Assembly: GCA_026982275.1 (NCBI GenBank)
Contig: JALSHK010000435.1
Coordinates: 1 to 10,487, forward strand
Direction of reading: 5' to 3'
DNA length: 10,487 nucleotides
From: Paracoccaceae bacterium
GTDB taxonomy: Bacteria > Pseudomonadota > Alphaproteobacteria > Rhodobacterales > Rhodobacteraceae
Shown here: positions 1-7,704 of the stretch, piece after piece
Position numbering within the stretch: position 1 is the stretch's first letter
Layout of the letters: every line of letters begins with the position of its first letter
Notes under the pieces: generated by a model
The model's input: only the letters and a program-made list of their open reading frames with translations
Told to the model about the DNA's origin: nothing
Database searches by the model: none
Translations under genes and position numbers: made by a program

Positions 1-2831
1 ATACCCAGCGCACCCTTCGCAAGGAAGACATCATAGCCGTGATCAAAGGCTTGGTCGAGCTTCGCGATGGCAAAGGTGCGGTGGACGATATCGACCACCT
101 TGGCAACCGGCGCGTTCGCTCTGTTGGCGAGCTGATGGAAAACCAGTATCGCGTGGGCCTGTTGCGCATGGAGCGCGCCATTCGCGAGCGCATGTCATCC
201 GTTGAAATCGACAATGTGATGCCGCAAGACCTGATAAACGCCAAGCCTGCCGCCGCCGCCGTGCGCGAGTTTTTCGGCTCTTCGCAGCTCAGCCAATTCA
301 TGGACCAGAACAACCCGCTATCAGAGGTGACGCATAAGCGCCGCCTTTCCGCGCTCGGGCCTGGTGGCCTGACGCGGGAGCGGGCCGGTTTCGAGGTGCG
401 CGATGTGCATCCAACCCATTATGGCCGCCTTTGCCCGATTGAAACGCCGGAGGGACCGAATATTGGCCTGATCAACTCGCTGGCATCTTATGCGCGGGTA
501 AATAAATACGGCTTTATCGAAACGCCTTACCGCACGGTGAAAGACGGCCAGGTCACGGATGAAGTCCGTTATATGTCGGCCACTGAAGAAATGCGCTATA
601 CTGTGGCGCAGGCCAATGCCAGCCTTGATAGCGAGGGCCGTTTTACCAGCGATCTGATTTCCACGCGGCAAGCGGGAGAGCATATGCTCAACCCGCCGGA
701 AAACATTGACCTGATCGATGTTTCGCCCAAGCAGTTGGTATCGGTTGCGGCCTCGCTTATTCCTTTCCTCGAGAATGACGATGCGAACCGGGCCTTGATG
801 GGCTCGAACATGCAGCGCCAGGCGGTACCGTTGGTAAAGGCCGAAGCGCCTTTTGTGGGCACCGGCATGGAGGAAGTTGTGGCGCGGGATTCCGGCGCGG
901 CGATTGTCGCCAAGCGGGGCGGCATTGTCGATCAGGTTGACGCGATGCGCATCGTGGTGCGCGCGACCGAAGACCTTGAGGTCGGCGATCCGGGCGTTGA
1001 TATCTACCGCCTGCGTAAATTCCAGCGCTCCAACCAGAACACCTGTATCAACCAGCGCCCGCTGGTGAAGGTGGGTGACAAGGTGCATAAATCAGAGGTG
1101 ATTGCGGATGGTCCATCTACGGATCTCGGCGAATTGGCCCTGGGCAAAAACGTGCTGGTGGCCTTTATGCCATGGCAGGGCTATAACTACGAGGACTCGA
1201 TCCTGATCTCCGAGCGCATCGTCAAAGACGATGTATTCACCTCGATCCATATCGAGGAATTCGAAGTTGCGGCGCGCGATACCAAGCTCGGGCCAGAAGA
1301 AATCACCCGCGATATCCCGAATGTCGGCGAGGAAGCTTTGCGCAACCTCGACGAGGCGGGCATCGTTTATATTGGCGCCGAAGTAGGGCCAGCGGATATT
1401 CTGGTCGGTAAAATCACGCCAAAAGGCGAAAGCGCGATGACACCGGAGGAGAAACTCCTGCGGGCGATCTTTGGCGAGAAGGCCTCGGATGTGCGCGATA
1501 CGTCGCTTCGCCTGAAGCCCGGAGACTTTGGCACGGTTGTGGATGTGCGTGTGTTTAACCGCCACGGCATTGATAAAGACGAGCGCGCCATCCAGATCGA
1601 GCGCGAAGAGGTCGAGCGCCTCTCGCGCGACCGCGACGACGAGATCACCATTCTGGAGCGCAACACCTATGGCCGCCTCAAGGGGATGATCCTTGGCAAA
1701 AAGGCCGTAAAAGGCCCGAAAGGCGTGAAGGCCGGCTCGGAAATTACCGAAGAGCTGCTGGATAGCCTGAGCAAAGGGCAATGGTGGCAGTTGGCCCTTT
1801 CCGAGGATGACGACGCGGCGCAGGTGGAGGCTTTGAATGCACAGTTTGAAGCCAACAAGCGCACCATGAATGCCCGCTTTGAAGACAAGGTGGAGAAAGT
1901 CCGGCGTGGGGATGATCTGCCGCCGGGCGCGATGAAAATCGTCAAGGTGTTTGTGGCGGTGAAGCGCAAGCTGCAACCGGGCGACAAAATGGCGGGCCGG
2001 CACGGCAATAAAGGGGTTATTTCCAAGGTAGTGCCACAAGAGGATATGCCGTTCCTTGCCGATGGCACCCCTGTTGACGTGGTGCTGAACCCGCTTGGTG
2101 TGCCGTCGCGCATGAACGTGGGCCAGATTTTGGAAACCCATATGGGTTGGGCGGCGCATAATCTTGGCCGCTCCATCGAGGATGCTCTGGCGGAATACAA
2201 ACGCTCGGGCGATATGACGCCGGTAACCGACGCTATGAAAATCGCTTATGGCGAGGATACATATGCCGAGGCGACAGCAGGCATGGGCGAGGAGAATATC
2301 CTTGAAGCCGCCGGCAACGTCACCCGCGGTGTGCCGATTGCCACCCCTGTTTTTGACGGGGCGAAAGAGGCCGACGTGAACGATGCGCTGACAAGGGCTG
2401 GCCTGGATACTTCCGGCCAATCCGTGGTGTATGATGGCCGCACCGGCGAGCAATTCTCTCGCCCTGTGACCGTTGGCATGAAGTATATCCTGAAATTGCA
2501 CCACCTCGTGGACGAGAAAATCCATGCGCGTTCCACTGGCCCATACAGCCTTGTCACCCAGCAGCCGCTCGGGGGTAAAGCCCAGTTTGGTGGCCAGCGC
2601 TTCGGGGAGATGGAAGTCTGGGCGCTGGAAGCTTATGGCGCCGCTTACACCTTGCAGGAAATGCTCACGGTTAAATCCGATGACGTGGCCGGCCGGACCA
2701 AGGTCTATGAAAGCATCGTCAAGGGCGAGGACAATTTCGAGGCTGGCGTGCCGGAATCGTTTAATGTGCTTGTGAAGGAAATTCGGTCACTCGGTTTGAA
2801 TATCGAGCTGCTGGATTCGGAGGCGGAGTAG
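1..2831 (+). CDS. rpoB: DNA-directed RNA polymerase subunit beta, 5'-truncated by the window edge
   Basis: This is the beta subunit of RNA polymerase, which with beta' forms the catalytic cleft that copies DNA into RNA. The open frame is already running at base 3, so the true start lies upstream. The visible 942 residues match E. coli beta from about residue 416 to its C-terminus. Recognisable blocks are RRVRSVGELMENQ at about 108-146, the rifampicin region GSSQLSQFMDQNN at 276-314, and RPIETPEGPN-type sequence at about 430-470 (here CPIETPEGPNIGLINS). QPGDKMAGRHGNKG follows at about 1974-2015, and its two lysines (codons 1986 and 2010) correspond to the conserved active-site lysines. The C-terminal clamp part contains STGPYSLVTQQPLGGKAQFGG and ends in EIRSLGLNIELLDSEAE, slightly longer than the E. 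coli end. No internal stop or frameshift is visible. It is followed by rpoC after 46 bases, as one operon. Confidence 0.98.
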   Translation, partial: TQRTLRKEDIIAVIKGLVELRDGKGAVDDIDHLGNRRVRSVGELMENQYRVGLLRMERAIRERMSSVEIDNVMPQDLINAKPAAAAVREFFGSSQLSQFMDQNNPLSEVTHKRRLSALGPGGLTRERAGFEVRDVHPTHYGRLCPIETPEGPNIGLINSLASYARVNKYGFIETPYRTVKDGQVTDEVRYMSATEEMRYTVAQANASLDSEGRFTSDLISTRQAGEHMLNPPENIDLIDVSPKQLVSVAASLIPFLENDDANRALMGSNMQRQAVPLVKAEAPFVGTGMEEVVARDSGAAIVAKRGGIVDQVDAMRIVVRATEDLEVGDPGVDIYRLRKFQRSNQNTCINQRPLVKVGDKVHKSEVIADGPSTDLGELALGKNVLVAFMPWQGYNYEDSILISERIVKDDVFTSIHIEEFEVAARDTKLGPEEITRDIPNVGEEALRNLDEAGIVYIGAEVGPADILVGKITPKGESAMTPEEKLLRAIFGEKASDVRDTSLRLKPGDFGTVVDVRVFNRHGIDKDERAIQIEREEVERLSRDRDDEITILERNTYGRLKGMILGKKAVKGPKGVKAGSEITEELLDSLSKGQWWQLALSEDDDAAQVEALNAQFEANKRTMNARFEDKVEKVRRGDDLPPGAMKIVKVFVAVKRKLQPGDKMAGRHGNKGVISKVVPQEDMPFLADGTPVDVVLNPLGVPSRMNVGQILETHMGWAAHNLGRSIEDALAEYKRSGDMTPVTDAMKIAYGEDTYAEATAGMGEENILEAAGNVTRGVPIATPVFDGAKEADVNDALTRAGLDTSGQSVVYDGRTGEQFSRPVTVGMKYILKLHHLVDEKIHARSTGPYSLVTQQPLGGKAQFGGQRFGEMEVWALEAYGAAYTLQEMLTVKSDDVAGRTKVYESIVKGEDNFEAGVPESFNVLVKEIRSLGLNIELLDSEAE
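276..356 (+). other. rpoB: Rifampicin resistance-determining region of rpoB, wild-type residues
   Basis: The codons from 276 to 356 correspond to E. coli beta residues 507-533, the main cluster where rifampicin resistance substitutions occur. The key positions carry the sensitive-type residues: Q513 (codon 294), D516 (303), H526 (333), R529 (342), S531 (348) and L533 (354). Nothing here predicts target-based rifampicin resistance. Numbering was made by aligning the FMDQNN and THKRRLSALG motifs by eye. Confidence 0.85.
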
Positions 2832-2846
2832 GGGCGTTTTGCGCCC
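2832..2846 (+). promoter_or_regulatory. Short hairpin in the rpoB-rpoC spacer
   Basis: Bases 2832-2836 (gggcg) pair with 2842-2846 (cgccc) around a ttttg loop, directly after the rpoB stop codon. The stem is only five base pairs and no T-run follows, so it does not look like a terminator. It may act as an mRNA-processing or stability element between the two cistrons, or be incidental. Confidence 0.3.
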
Positions 2847-2865
2847 TTACCATTGGAAATAGATT

Positions 2866-2870
2866 GAGGA
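2866..2870 (+). promoter_or_regulatory. Ribosome binding site of rpoC
   Basis: The sequence gagga lies seven bases before the ATG at 2878, a standard Shine-Dalgarno spacing. It fixes the rpoC start, which also matches the usual MNQE-type N-terminus of alphaproteobacterial beta' subunits. Confidence 0.75.
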
Positions 2871-2877
2871 TCATAAA

Positions 2878-5800
2878 ATGAATCAAGAAATCACAAACCC
2901 GTTTAATCCGGTCCAGCCGTTGAAAACCTTTGACGAAATCAAAATCTCGCTCTCCTCGCCAGAGCGGATTTTGAGCTGGTCTTTTGGCGAAATCAAAAAG
3001 CCAGAAACCATCAATTACCGCACGTTCAAGCCCGAGCGCGACGGGCTTTTCTGCGCCCGTATCTTTGGCCCGATCAAGGATTATGAATGCCTGTGCGGCA
3101 AATACAAGCGCATGAAATATCGCGGTGTGACCTGCGAGAAATGTGGTGTGGAAGTCACGCTGCAAAAGGTGCGCCGCGAGCGAATGGGGCATATTGATCT
3201 GGCCGCGCCGGTGGCCCATATCTGGTTCCTCAAATCCCTGCCGTCGCGCATTGGCCTGATGCTGGACATGACCCTGCGCGACCTTGAGCGTATCTTGTAT
3301 TTCGAGCAATATGTGGTGATCGAGCCGGGCCTGACCGATCTCACCCAAGGCCAGCTTCTGACCGAAGAAGAATTTCTGGATGCCGAAGATCAATATGGCG
3401 CAGATGCCTTTACCGCCGGCATTGGCGCAGAAGCCATCCGCGAAATGCTGGCGGCGCTGGATCTGGATGCCGAAGCCGAGCAGCTGCGCGCGGATCTGGC
3501 CGAGGCCACCGGCGAGCTGAAGCCCAAAAAAATCATCAAACGTCTGAAACTGGTGGAAAATTTCCGCGAAAGCGGCAATCGCCCCGAATGGATGATCCTG
3601 ACGGTGATCCCTGTGATCCCGCCCGAGCTGCGCCCCTTGGTGCCGCTGGATGGTGGCCGTTTTGCGACCTCGGATCTCAACGATTTGTATCGCCGCGTGA
3701 TCAACCGGAATAACCGTTTGAAGCGCCTGATCGAGCTGCGCGCGCCCGATATCATTATCCGCAACGAAAAGCGCATGCTGCAAGAATCCGTGGATGCGCT
3801 GTTTGACAATGGCCGCCGTGGCCGTGTGATTACCGGCGGCAATAAACGCCCGCTGAAATCGCTGTCGGACATGCTTAAGGGCAAGCAAGGGCGCTTCCGG
3901 CAGAATCTGCTCGGCAAGCGCGTGGATTTCTCGGGTCGCTCGGTAATTGTGACCGGCCCCGAGCTGAAGCTGCACCAATGCGGCTTGCCCAAGAAAATGG
4001 CGCTGGAGCTGTTCAAGCCGTTTATTTACTCGCGTCTGGAGGCCAAGGGCCTTTCCAGCACGGTAAAACAGGCCAAGAAGCTGGTGGAAAAAGAGCGCGC
4101 AGAAGTGTGGGATATCCTTGACGAGGTGATCCGCGAACACCCTGTCATGCTCAACCGCGCGCCAACGCTTCACCGCCTTGGCATTCAGGCGTTCGAGCCG
4201 GTGCTTATCGAGGGTAAAGCCATCCAGCTGCACCCGCTGGTCTGTTCGGCCTTTAACGCCGATTTTGACGGCGACCAAATGGCGGTGCATGTGCCGCTGA
4301 GCCTTGAGGCCCAGCTTGAGTGCCGCGTGCTGATGATGTCGACCAACAACGTGTTGTCGCCCTCCAACGGTGCGCCGATTATCGTGCCGTCACAGGATAT
4401 GATCCTCGGCCTTTATTACGTGACCCTGATGCGCAAAGGCATGAAGGGCGAAGGCATGACCTTTGCCGATATGGACGAGATCGACCACGCCCTGGAAGCG
4501 GGGGCCGTGCATATGCATGCCAGGATCGAAGCCCGTGTCGAGCAGATAGACGAAGAGGGCAACAGCTATATGGAACGGTTTGAAACCACGCCGGGCCGTG
4601 TGCGTCTGGCCAGGCTTCTGCCGAAAAACCATAAAGCGCCTTTCGGCATCATCAACCGTTTGCTTCGCAAGAAGGAAGTAGGCGAGGTGATTGACGTGGT
4701 TTACCGCCACTGTGGCCAGAAGGAATCGGTTATTTTCTGTGACCAGATCATGTCGCTTGGTTTTGCCGAAGCCTTCAAGGCCGGCATCTCTTTCGGCAAG
4801 GATGATATGCTGATCCCCGATAACAAATGGGATATCGTCAACGGCGTTCGTGCCAAGGTTAAGGAATTCGAGCAGCAATATATGGACGGGCTTATCACCA
4901 AGCTCGAAAAATATAACAAAGCGGTGGATGTGTGGTCCAAGTGCTCGGATGATGTGGCTGATGGCATGATGGCGGAGATATCCAAGCTGCGCTTTGACGA
5001 GGAGGGCAACGAGCTGGAGCCAAATTCGGTTTATATGATGTCCCACTCCGGTGCGCGTGGCTCCCCTGCCCAAATGAAGCAGCTCGGCGGGATGCGTGGC
5101 TTGATGGCCAAGCCGAATGGCGACATTATCGAAACCCCGATTGTCTCGAACTTCAAAGAAGGCCTGACCGTGCTTGAGTATTTCAACTCGACCCACGGCG
5201 CGCGTAAGGGCCTTGCGGATACGGCGCTTAAAACCGCGAATTCCGGCTACCTCACCCGTCGTCTGGTGGATGTGGCGCAGGATTGTATCGTGCGCGAGGA
5301 TGATTGCGGCACCGAGATTTCGATCAAAATCGCGGCAGCGGTGAATGACGGCACGGTCGTGTCTTCGCTTTCCGAGCGTATTCTGGGCCGCGTTGTGGCT
5401 GAAGATGTGCTGAACCCTGCGGATGGTGCCGTGCTGGCCGCGCGCAATACCCTGATCGACGAGAAGCTGGCAGACGAGATTGAAGCGGCGGCGGTGCTGT
5501 CTGTTCAAGCGCGCTCGCCGCTCACTTGCGAAGCGGAAGACGGCATTTGCGCTCAATGCTATGGCCGAGATCTGGCGCGGGGCACCAAGGTGAATCCGGG
5601 CGAAGCGGTAGGCATTATTGCTGCGCAATCCATCGGTGAGCCGGGCACCCAGCTAACGATGCGGACCTTCCACATAGGCGGCATTGCCCAGGGTGGCTCG
5701 CAAACATCGCAAGAGGCCATTGCCGACGGCAAGATCGAGCTGCGCAAAGCTTCTGTCCTGAAAAATGCGGATGGTGAAACGATCGTCATGGACCGGCATA

Positions 5801-7086
5801 TGGAGCTGGCCCTGATCAATGAAAACGGCATCGAGCTTTCCAACTACAAGCTGGGCTTTGGCTCCAAGCTGATGGTCAAGGATGGCGAGAAGGTGAAAAC
5901 GGGCGATCGTCTGTTTGACTGGGATCCGTTTACCATGCCGATCATTACCGAAAAGCCCGGGGTCGCCAAATTTGTCGATCTCACCGTGGGTATTTCGGTG
6001 CGGGACGAAACCGATGATGCGACCGGCCTGAGCCAGAAAGTGGTATCGGATTGGCGCGCTACGGCAAAAGGCAGTGATCTGAAACCGGCGATCATCGTGA
6101 TGGACCCTGCCACCGGCGAGCCGGTGCGCATGGATAACGGCAACCCTGCGGTTTACAATATGTCGATCGACGCGGTGCTTTCTGTGGAAGATGGTCAGGA
6201 GATCCAGCCGGGGGATGTGCTTGCGCGGATCCCGCGGGAGGGCACCAAGGTGAAAGACATCACCGGTGGTCTGCCGCGTGTGGCTGAATTGTTCGAGGCC
6301 CGCCGCCCGAAAGATCACGCGATCATCGCTGAAATCGATGGCCATGTGCGCTTTGGCAAGGACTATAAAAACAAGCGCCGCATTGCGGTCGAGCCGGTGG
6401 ATGACAGCCTGGATACCGTGGAATACATGGTGCCAAAAGGCCGGCATATTCCGGTGCAGGAAGGCGATTTCATCCAGAAAGGAGAATATATCATGGATGG
6501 CAATCCTGCGCCGCATGATATTTTGCAGATCATGGGTGTGGAGGCTCTGGCCGAATATATGGTGGACGAAGTGCAGGATGTGTATCGCCTGCAAGGGGTG
6601 AAGATCAACGATAAGCATATCGAAGTGATCGTGCGCCAGATGCTGCAAAAATGGGAAGTGTCCGATAGTGGTGGCACCATCCTGCTCAAGGGCGAGCAGG
6701 TGGATAAAGCCGAGTTTGTCGAGGCTTGCGAAAAAGCCGTGGCGCAGGGCTTTGAGCCGGCCAAGGGCGGGCCGGTTCTGCTCGGCATTACCAAGGCATC
6801 GCTTTCGACCCGGTCGTTCATCTCTGCAGCGTCCTTCCAGGAAACCACCCGCGTGCTTACCGAAGCCTCGACGCAAGGCAAGCGCGACAAGCTGATCGGC
6901 CTGAAGGAAAACGTGATTGTCGGGCGCTTGATCCCTGCAGGCACGGGGGGCGCAACCCATGATCTCAAGCGTGTGGCGCAGGCCCGGGATCAGGCGATCA
7001 TCGAGCAGCGGAAAGCCGAGGCGGCCATCGCCGGAGAGCTGGCCAACCCCGAAGGGGAGGAGCCTCCCGCTACCGCCGGGGAATAG
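2878..7086 (+). CDS. rpoC: DNA-directed RNA polymerase subunit beta'
   Basis: This is the beta' subunit, the largest RNA polymerase subunit, which holds the catalytic magnesium and the DNA clamp. It is complete at 1402 residues (E. coli has 1407). The N-terminal zinc site is C71, C73, C86 and C89 in CLCGKYKRMKYRGVTCEKCG. The rudder/switch region around residues 315-355 reads KGKQGRFRQNLLGKRVDFSG. The catalytic loop NADFDGD is at residues 460-466, with aspartates 462, 464 and 466. The second zinc site is C810, C884, C891 and C894, with the same spacing as E. coli 814/888/895/898. The bridge helix and trigger helix follow (AAQSIGEPGTQLTMRTFHIGG), with the trigger-loop histidine at 932. From about 940 to 1130 there is a proteobacterial-type insertion in the trigger loop (SI3-like). 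The C-terminus is a Pro/Glu/Gly-rich tail. All diagnostic residues are present. It sits 46 bases after rpoB and is closed by a strong terminator. Confidence 0.99.
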   Translation: MNQEITNPFNPVQPLKTFDEIKISLSSPERILSWSFGEIKKPETINYRTFKPERDGLFCARIFGPIKDYECLCGKYKRMKYRGVTCEKCGVEVTLQKVRRERMGHIDLAAPVAHIWFLKSLPSRIGLMLDMTLRDLERILYFEQYVVIEPGLTDLTQGQLLTEEEFLDAEDQYGADAFTAGIGAEAIREMLAALDLDAEAEQLRADLAEATGELKPKKIIKRLKLVENFRESGNRPEWMILTVIPVIPPELRPLVPLDGGRFATSDLNDLYRRVINRNNRLKRLIELRAPDIIIRNEKRMLQESVDALFDNGRRGRVITGGNKRPLKSLSDMLKGKQGRFRQNLLGKRVDFSGRSVIVTGPELKLHQCGLPKKMALELFKPFIYSRLEAKGLSSTVKQAKKLVEKERAEVWDILDEVIREHPVMLNRAPTLHRLGIQAFEPVLIEGKAIQLHPLVCSAFNADFDGDQMAVHVPLSLEAQLECRVLMMSTNNVLSPSNGAPIIVPSQDMILGLYYVTLMRKGMKGEGMTFADMDEIDHALEAGAVHMHARIEARVEQIDEEGNSYMERFETTPGRVRLARLLPKNHKAPFGIINRLLRKKEVGEVIDVVYRHCGQKESVIFCDQIMSLGFAEAFKAGISFGKDDMLIPDNKWDIVNGVRAKVKEFEQQYMDGLITKLEKYNKAVDVWSKCSDDVADGMMAEISKLRFDEEGNELEPNSVYMMSHSGARGSPAQMKQLGGMRGLMAKPNGDIIETPIVSNFKEGLTVLEYFNSTHGARKGLADTALKTANSGYLTRRLVDVAQDCIVREDDCGTEISIKIAAAVNDGTVVSSLSERILGRVVAEDVLNPADGAVLAARNTLIDEKLADEIEAAAVLSVQARSPLTCEAEDGICAQCYGRDLARGTKVNPGEAVGIIAAQSIGEPGTQLTMRTFHIGGIAQGGSQTSQEAIADGKIELRKASVLKNADGETIVMDRHMELALINENGIELSNYKLGFGSKLMVKDGEKVKTGDRLFDWDPFTMPIITEKPGVAKFVDLTVGISVRDETDDATGLSQKVVSDWRATAKGSDLKPAIIVMDPATGEPVRMDNGNPAVYNMSIDAVLSVEDGQEIQPGDVLARIPREGTKVKDITGGLPRVAELFEARRPKDHAIIAEIDGHVRFGKDYKNKRRIAVEPVDDSLDTVEYMVPKGRHIPVQEGDFIQKGEYIMDGNPAPHDILQIMGVEALAEYMVDEVQDVYRLQGVKINDKHIEVIVRQMLQKWEVSDSGGTILLKGEQVDKAEFVEACEKAVAQGFEPAKGGPVLLGITKASLSTRSFISAASFQETTRVLTEASTQGKRDKLIGLKENVIVGRLIPAGTGGATHDLKRVAQARDQAIIEQRKAEAAIAGELANPEGEEPPATAGE

Positions 7087-7100
7087 CTCGAACAGAAAAG

Positions 7101-7126
7101 AAAGCCCGCCATTCTGGCGGGTTTTT
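7101..7126 (+). terminator. Intrinsic terminator after rpoC
   Basis: Bases 7105-7110 (cccgcc) pair perfectly with 7116-7121 (ggcggg) around the loop attct, followed immediately by five T at 7122-7126. The A-rich bases before the stem can extend the pairing into the T-run. It lies 15 bases after the rpoC stop and is a textbook rho-independent terminator for the rpoBC unit. The ribosome binding site of the next gene starts one base after the T-run. Confidence 0.9.
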
Positions 7127-7131
7127 GGGAG
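7127..7131 (+). promoter_or_regulatory. Ribosome binding site of the cysteine-rich gene, abutting the terminator
   Basis: The sequence gggag lies six bases before the ATG at 7138 and starts directly after the terminator T-run. It supports the 7138 start. It leaves no room for a promoter between the terminator and the gene, so transcripts must read through the terminator or begin inside rpoC. Confidence 0.65.
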
Positions 7132-7137
7132 CGGCCC

Positions 7138-7641
7138 ATGATTGATTTGACACCGGATTGCGAAAAATGCGCCGGGCTTTGCTGCTTGGCCCTGGCGATT
7201 GACAAGAGCGAGCAATTTTCCTTTGACAAGCCCGCCGGCACCCCGTGCCGCCACCTGCGCCGCGATTTTCGCTGTGCGATCCATAAGGATCTGGCTGCGC
7301 TTGGCTGTGAGGGTTGTGTGTCTTATAGCTGTGAAGGTGCCGGGCAGCGTGTGATCCAGGAGGTGTTTTCCGGGCAAAACTGGCAGAACGATCCGGCGTT
7401 GATGCGGCCGATGCAAGAGGCCTTTCATTCTCTCTGCAAGCTCCACCGCTTGCTGGGCTTGCTGTCCACTGCCGGAACATTGCCCCTGCCGGAGGAAAAA
7501 ATGGAGGTGCTGGAAGGGCTTGCGAACCGGCTGGGTCAAAAGAGATGGACCCGAAATCAGCTTGAAGCATTCGAGCGTTCGGACCTGGCGGAATCTGTAA
7601 GCCGGTTTTTGCAAAGTTTGCGGGATGATTTGCCGAATTAG
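7138..7641 (+). CDS. Cysteine-rich putative metal-binding protein (CxxCxxxCC type), function unknown
   Basis: This is a 167-residue protein with nine cysteines in its first 65 residues, at 8, 11, 15, 16, 37, 46, 57, 60 and 65. The pattern is CxxCxGLCC, then a KPAGTPCRHL block, RCAIH (44-49), GCEGCVSYSC (56-65) and GAGQRVIQEVF (67-77). The opening CxxCxxxCC resembles the YkgJ-like family described as a putative zinc- or iron-chelating domain. The GAGQ/QEVF extension is, from memory, also seen in proteins that carry pentapeptide repeats in some Actinobacteria; no such repeats exist here. The C-terminal half (about 83-167) is helical-looking, with LHRLLGLLSTAG, and lacks further cysteine clusters. 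No signal peptide or membrane segment is visible, so it is probably cytoplasmic. The clustered cysteines suggest metal or Fe-S binding, but no enzymatic role can be assigned. It lies between the rpoC terminator and a glycosyltransferase-like gene. Confidence 0.85.
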   Translation: MIDLTPDCEKCAGLCCLALAIDKSEQFSFDKPAGTPCRHLRRDFRCAIHKDLAALGCEGCVSYSCEGAGQRVIQEVFSGQNWQNDPALMRPMQEAFHSLCKLHRLLGLLSTAGTLPLPEEKMEVLEGLANRLGQKRWTRNQLEAFERSDLAESVSRFLQSLRDDLPN

Positions 7642-7665
7642 CCGGAATTTGATATCTGTAGGGTT

Positions 7666-7671
7666 CGGAGG
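7666..7671 (+). promoter_or_regulatory. Strong Shine-Dalgarno-like sequence cggagg upstream of the transferase gene
   Basis: The sequence ggagg (7667-7671) is the best ribosome binding match in this gap, yet it is 33 bases from the preferred ATG at 7705. It is correctly spaced (five bases) for a GTG at 7677 in another frame, and closely spaced (three bases) for a TTG at 7675 in the transferase frame. It therefore raises doubt about the true start of the downstream gene. The alternative site gggcgg (7692-7697), seven bases before 7705, is weaker. Confidence 0.4.
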
Positions 7672-7704
7672 CTGTTGTGCTTTTTCAATTCGGGCGGTCT
7701 GTTT

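Noticed and set aside
276..356. Possible rifampicin resistance substitutions
   Set aside because: All key residues (Q513, D516, H526, S531 in E. coli numbering) are wild type.
1092..2525. 477-codon minus-strand frame opposite rpoB, with similar long frames at 321-1088, 2761-4290 and 4390-5628
   Set aside because: The same codon-bias artefact explains them: all are aligned with the sense codons and lack any recognisable domain or ribosome binding context.
2832..2846. Terminator between rpoB and rpoC
   Set aside because: The stem is five base pairs with no following T-run, and rpoC follows directly with a good ribosome binding site.
7630..7658. Promoter before the transferase gene (ttgccg, 17 bases, tatctg)
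   Set aside because: Matches are only four of six and three of six, overlapping the end of the preceding gene. This is too weak to annotate.
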